Assembly: GCA_035651055.1 (NCBI GenBank) | Contig: DASRGK010000153.1 | Coordinates: 1 to 38,595 of the forward strand | Direction of reading: 5' to 3' | DNA length: 38,595 nt | Source: JAFKKF01 sp035651055 | GTDB lineage: Bacteria > Pseudomonadota > Alphaproteobacteria > Rhizobiales > Kaistiaceae | In this document: positions 17,445 through 25,178 of the stretch, piece by piece | How the letters are laid out: the number at the start of each line of letters is the position of its first letter | How positions within the stretch are numbered: the stretch's first letter is position 1 | Position numbers and translations under genes: made by a program | The notes under the pieces: model-generated | Database searches by the model: none | What the model was told of the DNA's origin: nothing | The model's input: the letters and a program-made list of their open reading frames with translations, nothing else

Positions 17445-19718
17445 TCACGCGCCGACCCGTTGCGCCGCGCTCACCACCGGCCGCGCCCGCAATTCGGCGA
17501 TCAGCCGGTTGAGGTGCTTGATGTCGAAGACCTCGACGTCGATCGTCATCACCGAATAGTCGGGCGCGTTCTTCATCCGGATGTTGGAGATATTGGCGTC
17601 GCTGTCGGCGATGACCTGCGCGATCTGGGCGAGGCTGCCCGGTTCGTTCATCGCCGTCACCTCGATCCGCGCCGGGAAGCGTTCGTGGCTCTCCTCGTCG
17701 ATGTCCCAGCGCACGTCCAGCCAGCGCTCCGGCTCGTCGTCGAATTCTTTCAGCGCCGGCGACTGGATCGGATAGATGGTGATCCCCTCGCCCGGCATGG
17801 TGATGCCGACGATGCGCTCGCCCGGCACGACCCCGCCCTCGGCGAAGCGCACCGGCATGTCGCCGTGGATGCCGCGGATCGGGATCGCCCGCTCGCCCGG
17901 CGCCGGCTTCCGCGACAGGCCCGGCACGCGGAATTTCAGGCCCGAGCGCCGGCGCATGCCGAACCAGCCCTCCTCGCTCGGCTTCTTCTTCTCGCCGGGC
18001 TTGGCGCGCTCGTCCTTGTGGTCCGGATAGACCGCCTTGACGACGTTCGAGGAAGGGATTTCGCCGCGTCCCACCGCCGCCAGCACATCCTCCAGGCTGC
18101 TTTGGGCGAGGCGCGGAACGACCGCCGCCAGTTGCGCCTCCGAATAGGGCCGCTTGGCCCGCTCGAAGGCGCGTTCGAGAATCCGGCGCCCGAGCCCGGC
18201 ATATTGCTTGCGCACCGCCGCCCGACTCGCCCGCCGGATGGCCGAACGGGCCTTGCCGGTGATCACCATCGACTCCCAGGCCGGCGGCGGCACCTGGCCC
18301 TTGGCGGTGATGATCTCGACCTCGTCGCCGTTATGCAGCTCGGTCATCAGCGGCATGTTGCGGCCGTTGATCTTGGTGCCGACGGTCGTGTCGCCGACGT
18401 CGGTGTGGACCGCGTAGGCGAAGTCGATCGGCGTGGCGCCGCGCGGCAGCGCGATCAGCCGGCCCTTCGGCGTGAAGCAGAAGACCTGGTCCTGGAACAG
18501 TTCGAGCTTGGTGTGTTCGAGGAACTCCTCCGGCGTATCGCCCTCGGCCAGCATCTCGATCGTCCGGCGCAGCCATTCATAGGCCCTGATCTCGTCGTTG
18601 AAGCCGGTGAGCCGCGACCCATTGGCGCCGCGGGTTCCGTTGCCGCCGTTGGCGGCCGCCCCGTTGCCGTTCGCCTTCGGCACGACCCCGTCCTTGTAGA
18701 GCGCGTGGGTGGCGATGCCGTATTCCGCGACGCGGTGCATCTCCTCGGTCCGGATCTGCAGTTCGACCCGCTGGCTGCCCGGCCCGATCACGGTGGTGTG
18801 GATCGACCGGTAGTCGTTCTGCTTCGGGGTTGAGATGTAGTCCTTGAAGCGCCCCGGCACGCTCGCCCAGGTCATGTGGACGACGCCGAGCGCGCCGTAG
18901 CATTCGGCGACCGTGCCGACGATGACGCGAAAGGCGAGGATGTCGGAGAGCTGCTCGAAGCTCACCGCCTTCCGCTCCATCTTGCGGAAGATCGAATAGG
19001 GCCGCTTCTCGCGGCTGCTCACCTTGGCCGAGATCCCGGTTCTCCCGAAGCGCTCGGTCAGCTCCTTCTCGATCGAGGCGACGAGGTCGCGATTGCGCTG
19101 GCGCAGCTCCTCCAGCCGCTGGACGATGGTCGCGTAGGCTTCGGGATTGACGGTGCGGAAGGCGAGTTCCTCCATCTCCTCCCGCATGTCCTGCATGCCC
19201 ATGCGTCCGGCGAGCGGCGCGTAGAGTTCGAGCGTCTCCTCGGCGATGCGGAGCCGCGCCTCCTGCGGCATGTGCTGGAGGGTCCGCATGTTGTGGAGAC
19301 GGTCGGCGAGCTTGACGAGCAGGACGCGCACGTCCTCCGAGATCGCGAGGAGGAGCTTGCGGAGGTTCTCGCCCTGCGCCGCCTTCTTCGACACCATGTC
19401 GATCTTGGCGATCTTGGTGAGGCCTTCGACCAGGCGGCCGATATCCTCGCCGAACATGCCGTCGATCTCGGTCCGCGTCGCGTCGGTGTCCTCGATCGTG
19501 TCGTGAAGCAGCGCCACCGCGATGGTGGCATCGTCGAGCTTCAGGTCGGTGAGGATCCCGGCCACTTCGAGGGGATGCGAGAAGTAGGGATCGCCGTTGG
19601 CGCGCCGCTGCGTGCCATGCTTCTGCATGGCGTAGACGTAGGCCTTGTTGAGCAGGTTCTCGTCCGCGTTAGGGTTGTAACGCGTCACCCGCTCGACCAA
19701 CTCGTACTGGCGCATCAT
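17445..19718 (-). CDS. rsh: Bifunctional (p)ppGpp synthetase/hydrolase Rsh
   Basis: This 757-residue RelA/SpoT homologue makes and degrades the stringent-response alarmone. In order it has an HD hydrolase domain with the intact catalytic motif ALLHDTIEDTDA (residues 69-80), a synthetase domain with REKRPYSIFRKMERK and NDYRSIHTTV, a TGS domain starting near VFCFTPKGRLIALP, and a C-terminal ACT domain near RIEVTAMNEPGSLAQIA. Both activities look intact, as expected for the single Rsh of alphaproteobacteria. A low-complexity Gly/Asn/Ala insert (about residues 345-370) lies just before the helical link to the TGS domain. It follows rpoZ by 111 bases, a conserved pairing, and its stop lies beside pyrE. 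Confidence 0.96.
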   Translation of the reverse strand: MMRQYELVERVTRYNPNADENLLNKAYVYAMQKHGTQRRANGDPYFSHPLEVAGILTDLKLDDATIAVALLHDTIEDTDATRTEIDGMFGEDIGRLVEGLTKIAKIDMVSKKAAQGENLRKLLLAISEDVRVLLVKLADRLHNMRTLQHMPQEARLRIAEETLELYAPLAGRMGMQDMREEMEELAFRTVNPEAYATIVQRLEELRQRNRDLVASIEKELTERFGRTGISAKVSSREKRPYSIFRKMERKAVSFEQLSDILAFRVIVGTVAECYGALGVVHMTWASVPGRFKDYISTPKQNDYRSIHTTVIGPGSQRVELQIRTEEMHRVAEYGIATHALYKDGVVPKANGNGAAANGGNGTRGANGSRLTGFNDEIRAYEWLRRTIEMLAEGDTPEEFLEHTKLELFQDQVFCFTPKGRLIALPRGATPIDFAYAVHTDVGDTTVGTKINGRNMPLMTELHNGDEVEIITAKGQVPPPAWESMVITGKARSAIRRASRAAVRKQYAGLGRRILERAFERAKRPYSEAQLAAVVPRLAQSSLEDVLAAVGRGEIPSSNVVKAVYPDHKDERAKPGEKKKPSEEGWFGMRRRSGLKFRVPGLSRKPAPGERAIPIRGIHGDMPVRFAEGGVVPGERIVGITMPGEGITIYPIQSPALKEFDDEPERWLDVRWDIDEESHERFPARIEVTAMNEPGSLAQIAQVIADSDANISNIRMKNAPDYSVMTIDVEVFDIKHLNRLIAELRARPVVSAAQRVGA

Positions 19719-19829
19719 TGCGCAATACTTCCGACATGCTGCGGCGACCCGTTCCGGTCAGAACGGCGCCCAACATTCATATAGTACTGCGAAAGTCTGA
19801 AAAGACCGCTGAAATCGGCGCGGACGCGG

Positions 19830-20213
19830 CTAGAAGTCGTCGTTCTTGTCCGGCGGGACCATGCTTTCCAGGCCGCGCAGCAGCTCTTCCTCGGACATGC
19901 GGTCGAACGCGACATTGCCGTCTTCGCCGGCGGCCGGCTTGTCGGAAGCGATCAGCGGCACCGCCTCGGCCTCTGGCTCGTCCACTTCCACGTATTTCTG
20001 CAGCGAGTGGATGAGGTCTTCCTTGAGGTCGTCCGGCTGGACGGTTTCGTCCGCGATCTCGCGGAGCGCCACCACCGGGTTCTTGTCGTTGTCCCGGTCG
20101 ATCGTCAGCGGCGAACCGCTGGAAATCATGCGCGCGCGATGGCTGGCGAGGAGCACCAGTTCGAATCGGTTCTCCACCTTGTCGATGCAATCCTCGACGG
20201 TCACGCGGGCCAT
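19830..20213 (-). CDS. rpoZ: RNA polymerase omega subunit
   Basis: Omega helps assemble RNA polymerase and forms part of the ppGpp binding site. The 127-residue protein begins MARVTVEDCIDKVENRFELVLLASHRARMI, the family signature, with DNDKNPVVALREIA after it, and ends in an acidic tail. ATG at 20213 follows a strong GAGGAGA ribosome-binding site. The longer frame upstream contains the promoter and is not coding. The pairing with rsh downstream is conserved. Confidence 0.96.
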   Translation of the reverse strand: MARVTVEDCIDKVENRFELVLLASHRARMISSGSPLTIDRDNDKNPVVALREIADETVQPDDLKEDLIHSLQKYVEVDEPEAEAVPLIASDKPAAGEDGNVAFDRMSEEELLRGLESMVPPDKNDDF

Positions 20214-20245
20214 CGGCAGTCTCCTCGGTTCCAGTGAGCCGGGCG

Positions 20246-20274
20246 CATATAGGCCGGAAGCCAAGCATTTGCAA
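20246..20274 (-). promoter_or_regulatory. Probable sigma-70-type promoter of rpoZ
   Basis: On the minus strand TTGCAA and TATATG are separated by exactly 17 bases, with the -10 element 32 bases before the rpoZ start. Hexamers and spacing are a good match for a housekeeping promoter. It would drive rpoZ and possibly rsh and the genes beyond. Confidence 0.5.
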
Positions 20275-20444
20275 GCAATCCGGCGCGGCGCCCAAAGACC
20301 GCCTTGTTTGGCAAATTCCATACGGGTGGACCGCCGCCGGCGCCGCGTTATATGCAGGCGTTGGCCGCTCGGTCGCTTTTGTACCGCATTGCTTGCAGGC
20401 CGCCTGTATTACCGAATGCGTCTATAAAACGGTCATGGTCAGAT

Positions 20445-21056
20445 ATGATATTCGATCCCAGAGAGAAGATCGCCCTCTTCATTGATGGTGCAAACCTGTA
20501 CGCGACAGCAAAGTCTTTGTCCTTCGACATAGATTACAAACGCCTTCTTGCTGAATTTCAGAGCAAAGGCTACCTGCTCCGCGCTTATTACTACACCGCG
20601 CTGGCAGAGGATCAGGAATATTCTTCCATACGTCCGCTGATCGACTGGCTCGACTACAACGGTTACACCGTCGTCACCAAGCCGACGAAGGAATTCGTCG
20701 ACGCCACCGGCCGCCGGAAGATCAAGGGCAATATGGACATTGAGCTCGCCGTCCACGCCATGGAGATGGCCGAGCACATCGATCATCTGGTGCTCTTCTC
20801 GGGCGACGGCGACTTCCGCTCGCTGGTCGAGGCGGTTCAGCGGAAGGGGCGCAGGGTCACCGTCGTTTCCACGCTTTCCTCGCAGCCGCCGATGATCGCC
20901 GACGAGCTGCGCCGGCAGGCGGACTTCTTCATCGATCTCGCCTCGCTGCAGTCGCGAATCGGCCGCGATCCGAGCGAACGCCCGGCGCGGCAGGCGGAGC
21001 GCGCCCAGTCGGCGCCGGCCTTCGACGACGAGTTCGAGGAAGACGAGACGGTCTGA
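20445..21056 (+). CDS. NYN domain-containing protein (LabA-like)
   Basis: This 203-residue protein has the NYN/PIN-like fold of LabA-type proteins, a family of probable metal-dependent RNases. The acidic active-site residues appear in KIALFIDGANLYATAK, GNMDIELAVHAMEMA and LVLFSGDGDFRSLVEA. The end of the protein is acidic (FDDEFEEDETV). I chose ATG at 20445 (MIFDPREKIALF) because homologous sequence begins there and the upstream frame is unlike any protein. It runs divergently from rpoZ; a possible -10 TATAAA lies at 20423-20428. The uracil-DNA glycosylase gene follows after 9 bases. Confidence 0.92.
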   Translation: MIFDPREKIALFIDGANLYATAKSLSFDIDYKRLLAEFQSKGYLLRAYYYTALAEDQEYSSIRPLIDWLDYNGYTVVTKPTKEFVDATGRRKIKGNMDIELAVHAMEMAEHIDHLVLFSGDGDFRSLVEAVQRKGRRVTVVSTLSSQPPMIADELRRQADFFIDLASLQSRIGRDPSERPARQAERAQSAPAFDDEFEEDETV

Positions 21057-21065
21057 CCGCGCCGG

Positions 21066-21737
21066 ATGCATTCCGCCGCGCTCGTCCCCGCGGTCCCGCA
21101 GCCGGACCGCGATTGCCCGCTTTGCCCGCGCCTGGTCGCGTTCCGGCAGGAATGGCGGCGGCGGGAGCCCGACTGGCACAATGCGCCGGTCCCCAATTTC
21201 GGCGACCCGAATGCCCGCCTGCTGATCGTCGGCCTTGCGCCGGGGCTCCGCGGCGCGAACCGTACCGGCCGGCCCTTTACCGGCGACTATGCCGGCGACC
21301 TTCTCTATCGGACGCTGATCGACTTCGGCTTTGCGAGGGGCGCCTACGACGCCCGCCCCGATGACGGTCTGACGCTGACCGACGCCCTCATCGTCAACGC
21401 CGTCCGCTGCGTCCCGCCGGAGAACAAGCCGCTCCCGGTCGAGATCCGCACCTGCCGCCAGTTCCTCGCCGCAACCATTGCCGCTTCGCCCATGGCGCGC
21501 GTCATCGTTGCGCTCGGGCGCATTGCCCACGAGAGCACGCTCGCCGCGCTCGAACAGAAGCGTTCCGCGTTCGCCTTCGCGCATGGCGCGGTTCACGCCA
21601 TGCCGCGTGGCGTCGCGATCTATGACAGCTATCATTGCTCCCGCTACAATACGAATACCGGCGTGTTGACCGAGGCGATGTTCCGCTCCGTCTTTGCCGC
21701 GATCCGCGAGCGGCTAGGCAACCAACCGGGCGCCTGA
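21066..21737 (+). CDS. Uracil-DNA glycosylase, family 5 (UdgB-type)
   Basis: This 223-residue enzyme should excise uracil (and perhaps other deaminated bases) from DNA. The family 5 signature is clear: IVGLAPGLRGANRTGRPFTGD as motif 1, NAVRCVPPENKPLP, and late YHCSRYNTNTG. Cysteines for a 4Fe-4S cluster are present in RDCPLCPRLVAF, VRCVPP and RTCRQFL. Motif 1 has GLAPG and no Asp or Asn there, as in UdgB enzymes, which sets it apart from family 4. It lies 9 bases after the NYN gene and is probably co-transcribed with it. Confidence 0.9.
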   Translation: MHSAALVPAVPQPDRDCPLCPRLVAFRQEWRRREPDWHNAPVPNFGDPNARLLIVGLAPGLRGANRTGRPFTGDYAGDLLYRTLIDFGFARGAYDARPDDGLTLTDALIVNAVRCVPPENKPLPVEIRTCRQFLAATIAASPMARVIVALGRIAHESTLAALEQKRSAFAFAHGAVHAMPRGVAIYDSYHCSRYNTNTGVLTEAMFRSVFAAIRERLGNQPGA

Positions 21738-21776
21738 CCGTTGTCAACCAACCTTGCTTCAGCCGGAGCCGCCCGC

Positions 21777-22184
21777 ATGCCCGAACTTGATATCTCCGTC
21801 GAGAAGGTCGCCTGGGTCATCGTCCGCGCCCGCGAATACGAATCGAAGGTCGCGCCGTTCGACGATGGCGACGCCGAGACGGCGGAGGAGGAAGGGGCGG
21901 CAATCCTCGAGAACCGCCGCGACGATGCGACGCTGAACGAGTTGACCGGCTTCTTCCGCGGCCTCAATGACGACGAGGAGGCGAACCTGGTCGCAATCGC
22001 CTGGATCGGCCGGGGCACCTACACCGCCGAGGAATGGGACGAGGCGCTGGCGACCGCCCGCGCCGAGCGGAACACGCGCACGGAACGCTACCTCCTCGGC
22101 ATGCCGCTGCTTGCCGACCACCTCGAGGCCGGTCTCGACGCGCTCGGCATCTCCCCGATGGAAGCCGAGGCGGACGTCACCTAG
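21777..22184 (+). CDS. DUF3775 domain-containing protein
   Basis: This small acidic protein of 135 residues resembles the DUF3775 family of alphaproteobacteria. Recognisable parts are ISVEKVAWVIVRAREYESKV, LTGFFRGLNDDEEANLVAIAWIGRG and the end LLGMPLLADHLEAGLDALG. Function unknown; predicted soluble. I chose ATG at 21777 (MPELDISVEKVAW); a TTG at 21741 would add 12 residues. Its stop codon overlaps that of the convergent aroE-like gene by four bases. Confidence 0.85.
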   Translation: MPELDISVEKVAWVIVRAREYESKVAPFDDGDAETAEEEGAAILENRRDDATLNELTGFFRGLNDDEEANLVAIAWIGRGTYTAEEWDEALATARAERNTRTERYLLGMPLLADHLEAGLDALGISPMEAEADVT

Positions 22185-23026
22185 ACGCCGAATATCTCGG
22201 TCAGCTTCCGCCGCATGACGCCGGCGTCGACATCGACGCCGGTCCAGTACTTCACGCCGATCACGCCCTGGTTGATGAGCATGCCGAGCCCGTCTATCGC
22301 CCGGCAGCCGCGCGCTTCGGCATCGCGGACCAACCGCGTCCGCGGCGGGTTGGGGATCACGTCGGCGACCACCATCCCCGCCGTGAGGCTCGCCACATCG
22401 ACATCGAGCCGCGCATCGAGATCGGGATAGAGGCCGACCGAGGTCGCGTTGACGACGATGTCGGTGCCCGCCGGCACCGCGAAACCGGACGGCCATGCGG
22501 CGAACTGCGCCTTTGCCGGCGTTTTGTCGTTGAGGAGCCTGACCAGAGGCTCGCCGCGCGCCGCGGTGCGGTTGACCACCGTGATCGAAGATGCGCCCGC
22601 AAGCGCCAGTTCGACCCCGATCGCCCGCGCCGCGCCGCCCGCGCCGAACATCAAGACGCGCTTTCCTTTCGGGTCGACCACCTCCTCAAGCGACTTGAGG
22701 AAGCCCTTGCCATCGGTGTTCTCGCCGATCAGCTTGCCGTCCCGGCGCACGGCGCAGTTGACCGCGCCCATGATCCGCGCCGACTCGCCGAGCCCGTCGA
22801 GATGCTCGATCACCGCCACCTTGTGCGGAATCGACAGGTTGAAGCCGGCCCAGTTCATCGCGCGGGCGCCGCGGACCGCATCGCCGAGCAGTTCTGGCGG
22901 CACCTCGCAGTTGATGTATCGCCAGTCGAGCCCGTGATGGCGGAACGCCGCCTCGATCATGGCGACGGTCGGATTGTCCGCCGCCCCTTGCGAGAACGAC
23001 CCGACGAGATTGCTGAGAAAGCTCAC
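22181..23026 (-). CDS. Shikimate dehydrogenase-like protein (AroE family)
   Basis: This 281-residue protein has the two-domain AroE layout. FNLSIPHKVAVIEHLD holds the catalytic lysine, and GENTDGKGFLKSLEE holds the Asn/Asp partners. A Rossmann nucleotide-binding motif follows, VLMFGAGGAARAIGVELALAG, with VVNRTAARGE for NADP. The N-terminal substrate motif is odd: LVGSFSQGAADNPTVAMIEAAF replaces the usual GxPxxHSxSP with its shikimate-binding serines. It may use quinate or another substrate, and the symbol is left open. I chose GTG at 23026 because it follows a GGGGA ribosome-binding site at good distance and fits family length; an ATG at 23083 would add 19 unlikely residues. It converges with the DUF3775 gene. 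Confidence 0.85.
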   Translation of the reverse strand: MSFLSNLVGSFSQGAADNPTVAMIEAAFRHHGLDWRYINCEVPPELLGDAVRGARAMNWAGFNLSIPHKVAVIEHLDGLGESARIMGAVNCAVRRDGKLIGENTDGKGFLKSLEEVVDPKGKRVLMFGAGGAARAIGVELALAGASSITVVNRTAARGEPLVRLLNDKTPAKAQFAAWPSGFAVPAGTDIVVNATSVGLYPDLDARLDVDVASLTAGMVVADVIPNPPRTRLVRDAEARGCRAIDGLGMLINQGVIGVKYWTGVDVDAGVMRRKLTEIFGV

Positions 23027-23130
23027 GGCCGATGTCCCCGAATGTTCAAAACCGATCCCGTGGTAGGATGAAACCTGTCCCAATGCGAGCGAGCATTCGC
23101 GCTCATGCGTCGTCGCGAAAGCTGGTCAAG

Positions 23131-23373
23131 ATGCCGACCGTGCTGAGGGCCGGCGGCTACCGTTTCTATTTCTACAGCCACGAGCCCGGCGAACCGCCCC
23201 ATATTCACGTTGACAAGGACGGTGCGACGGCCAAGTTCTGGCTTGAAAGGCCGGCGCTCGTCAGGAGTTCGGGTTTCAACGCCCGCGATCTTGCGGAAAT
23301 CTTCAGGCTGGTGAACGAGAATCGGCCGAACCTTCTGGAGTCCTGGCATGGCTTCTTTGGCCCCGAGCGCTGA
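23131..23373 (+). CDS. DUF4160 domain-containing protein
   Basis: This 80-residue protein matches DUF4160: MPTVLRAGGYRFYFYSHEPGEPPHIHVDKDGATAKFWL, then GFNARDLAEIFRLVNENRPNLLESWHGFFG. The PPHIHV motif is highly typical. Function is not established. The gene overlaps the next one (a DUF2442 protein) by 26 bases. The two families are often found together and have been suggested as a toxin-antitoxin-like pair. I chose ATG at 23131; ATGs upstream in frame give a longer, unlike N-terminus. The pair runs against the strand of aroE and smpB, so it looks like a small acquired cassette. Confidence 0.85.
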   Translation: MPTVLRAGGYRFYFYSHEPGEPPHIHVDKDGATAKFWLERPALVRSSGFNARDLAEIFRLVNENRPNLLESWHGFFGPER

Positions 23374-23620
23374 TACTCGCGTCAAGACGGTCGCAATCGA
23401 CGAGTTCAGCCTGTCGGTAGAACTGATGGACGGGCGGACCATTACCGTTCCGGTCGCATGGTATCCGCGCCTTGCCGCCGCGAGCGCCGACCAGCGTCGC
23501 AATTGGGTCCTTGCCGGCGGCGGCTACGGCATCCACTGGCCGGACATCGACGAGGACCTGAGCACCGAAGGGCTTCTTCGCGGTGCGCGCTCGCCGGAAC
23601 TCACCCCTTCTCCCGGATAA
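23348..23620 (+). CDS. DUF2442 domain-containing protein
   Basis: This 90-residue protein fits DUF2442: AIDEFSLSVELMDGRTITVPVAWYPRLAAASADQRRNWVLAGGGYGIHWPDIDEDLSTEGLL. The ending IHWPDIDEDLSTEGLLxG is diagnostic. Function not established; small mixed alpha/beta folds are known for the family. It overlaps the DUF4160 gene by 26 bases, so the two are translated together. Its last 20 bases overlap the end of the convergent smpB. Confidence 0.87.
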   Translation: MASLAPSADTRVKTVAIDEFSLSVELMDGRTITVPVAWYPRLAAASADQRRNWVLAGGGYGIHWPDIDEDLSTEGLLRGARSPELTPSPG

Positions 23621-24077
23621 GCCGCCCCTTCTCCCGCTCCCAGCTCCGCTTGCGCTCGGTGTCGCGCTTGTCGTGGAGCTTCTTGCCGCGCGCCACCGCC
23701 AGTTCGACCTTCGCCCGTCCGCGGTCGTTGAAATAGATCTTGAGCGGCACCAGCGTCATCCCCTCGCGATCGACCGCCGAGAGGAGCCGTCCGATCTCGC
23801 GCTTGTGGAGCAGGAGCTTCCGCGGCCGCCGCGTCTCGTGGTTGAAGCGGTTGGCCTGCAGGTATTCCGGGATATAGGCGTTGTAGAGCCAGAGCTCCTC
23901 GCCCTGCGCGCCGGCATAGGCGTCGGCGATGTTGCTCCGCCCCTCGCGCAGCGACTTGACCTCGGTGCCGGTGAGCACGATCCCGGCCTCGAAGGTCTGC
24001 CCGATCTCGTAATTGAAGCGGGCGCGCCGGTTCGTGGCGGCGATCCGGTCCGCGGGTCGGCCCTTATTGCCTGCCAT
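23601..24077 (-). CDS. smpB: SsrA-binding protein SmpB
   Basis: SmpB binds tmRNA and brings it to stalled ribosomes for trans-translation. The 158-residue protein has the family core NRRARFNYEIGQTFEAGIVLTGTEVKSLREGRSNIADAYA, IPEYLQANRFNHETRRPRKLLLHKREI, and the basic C-terminal tail GKKLHDKRDTERKRSWEREKGRLIREKG. It starts 6 bases after the dapA stop codon, a conserved dapA-smpB operon arrangement. Confidence 0.97.
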   Translation of the reverse strand: MAGNKGRPADRIAATNRRARFNYEIGQTFEAGIVLTGTEVKSLREGRSNIADAYAGAQGEELWLYNAYIPEYLQANRFNHETRRPRKLLLHKREIGRLLSAVDREGMTLVPLKIYFNDRGRAKVELAVARGKKLHDKRDTERKRSWEREKGRLIREKG

Positions 24078-24083
24078 CGCCGC

Positions 24084-24959
24084 TCAGTTGATCAGCCCGG
24101 CATGCACCATCGCCACGCGGATTTCCTTCCGCGTCGGCTCGCTGACCGGGACCATCGGCAGGCGCATGTCGTCGGTCATCTTGCCGATCACCGAGAGCGC
24201 GTATTTCACGCCCGCCGGATTGGGTTCGAGAAAGAGCGCTCGGTGTAGCGGCATCAGTCGGTCCTGGTAGGCGAGCGCGCGCGCATACTCGCCGGCAAGG
24301 CAGGCTTCCTGGAATTCCGAGAGAAGCTTCGGGGCGACGTTGGAGGTGACCGAGATGCAGCCGTGGCCGCCATGCGCCATCACGGCGAGCGCGGTCGAAT
24401 CGTCGCCGGAGAGCTGGATGAAGTCCTTGCCCATCGCGGCGCGCTGCAGGCTGATCCGGTCGATCTTGCCGGTCGCGTCCTTCACCCCGGCGATGTTCTT
24501 CAGTTCGAACAGACGCGCCATCGTCTCGACGCTCATGTCGATGACCGAACGCGGCGGGATGTTGTAGATGATGATCGGAATGTCGATCGCGTCGTTGATC
24601 GCCTTGTAGTGCCGGTAAAGCCCCTCCTGGCTGGGCTTGTTGTAATAGGGCGTCACGATCAGGACCGCGTCGGCCCCGGCTTTCTCCGCATGCCGGGCGA
24701 GGTCGATCGCCTCAAGCGTATTGTTCGAGCCGGCGCCGGCGATCACCGGCACGCGGCCCGCGGCGACCTCGATGCAGATCTCGACGACCCGCTTGTGCTC
24801 GTCGTGGGAAAGGGTCGGGCTTTCGCCGGTGGTGCCGACCGGCACCAGCCCGTGCGTGCCTTCCCTGATCTGCCAGTCGACGAAGGCCCGGAAGGCCTCC
24901 TCGTCGAGCCTGCCGTCCCGGATCGGCGTGACCAGCGCCGTGATCGAGCCCTTGAACAT
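24084..24959 (-). CDS. dapA: 4-hydroxy-tetrahydrodipicolinate synthase
   Basis: DapA condenses pyruvate and aspartate semialdehyde at the entry to the lysine and diaminopimelate pathway. The 291-residue TIM-barrel protein shows GTTGESPTL (residues 42-50), YYNKPSQEG, the tyrosine in IIIYNIPPRS and the Schiff-base lysine K160 in NIAGVKDATG. ATG at 24959 (MFKGSITALVTP) is the usual family start; the open frame upstream covers the promoter region. smpB lies directly downstream. Confidence 0.97.
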   Translation of the reverse strand: MFKGSITALVTPIRDGRLDEEAFRAFVDWQIREGTHGLVPVGTTGESPTLSHDEHKRVVEICIEVAAGRVPVIAGAGSNNTLEAIDLARHAEKAGADAVLIVTPYYNKPSQEGLYRHYKAINDAIDIPIIIYNIPPRSVIDMSVETMARLFELKNIAGVKDATGKIDRISLQRAAMGKDFIQLSGDDSTALAVMAHGGHGCISVTSNVAPKLLSEFQEACLAGEYARALAYQDRLMPLHRALFLEPNPAGVKYALSVIGKMTDDMRLPMVPVSEPTRKEIRVAMVHAGLIN

Positions 24960-25178
24960 GAAGATCGGCCTTATCGTCGCCCAAATCCGGCGGTTTTCCT
25001 TGGGCGGCGACCATAGTCCCGCGTGCTGCCAGCAGCAAGAACGAACGGACTTCTGCGCCGCGTCAAGCAATCGTTCACCACGTCGTGCCTAGGGTCGCAG
25101 AGCAGGAAAACGGGGGTGGTCCGGCCGCGGTCGGCGCCGATGCCGACAGAGCCGGAGGTTGATTTGAAGGCGGGAAGC

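Noticed and set aside
20304..20444. A 47-residue N-terminal extension of the NYN protein
   Set aside because: The extension is not homologous to LabA-type proteins and covers the divergent promoter region with TATAAA at 20423-20428; the start at 20445 fits the family.
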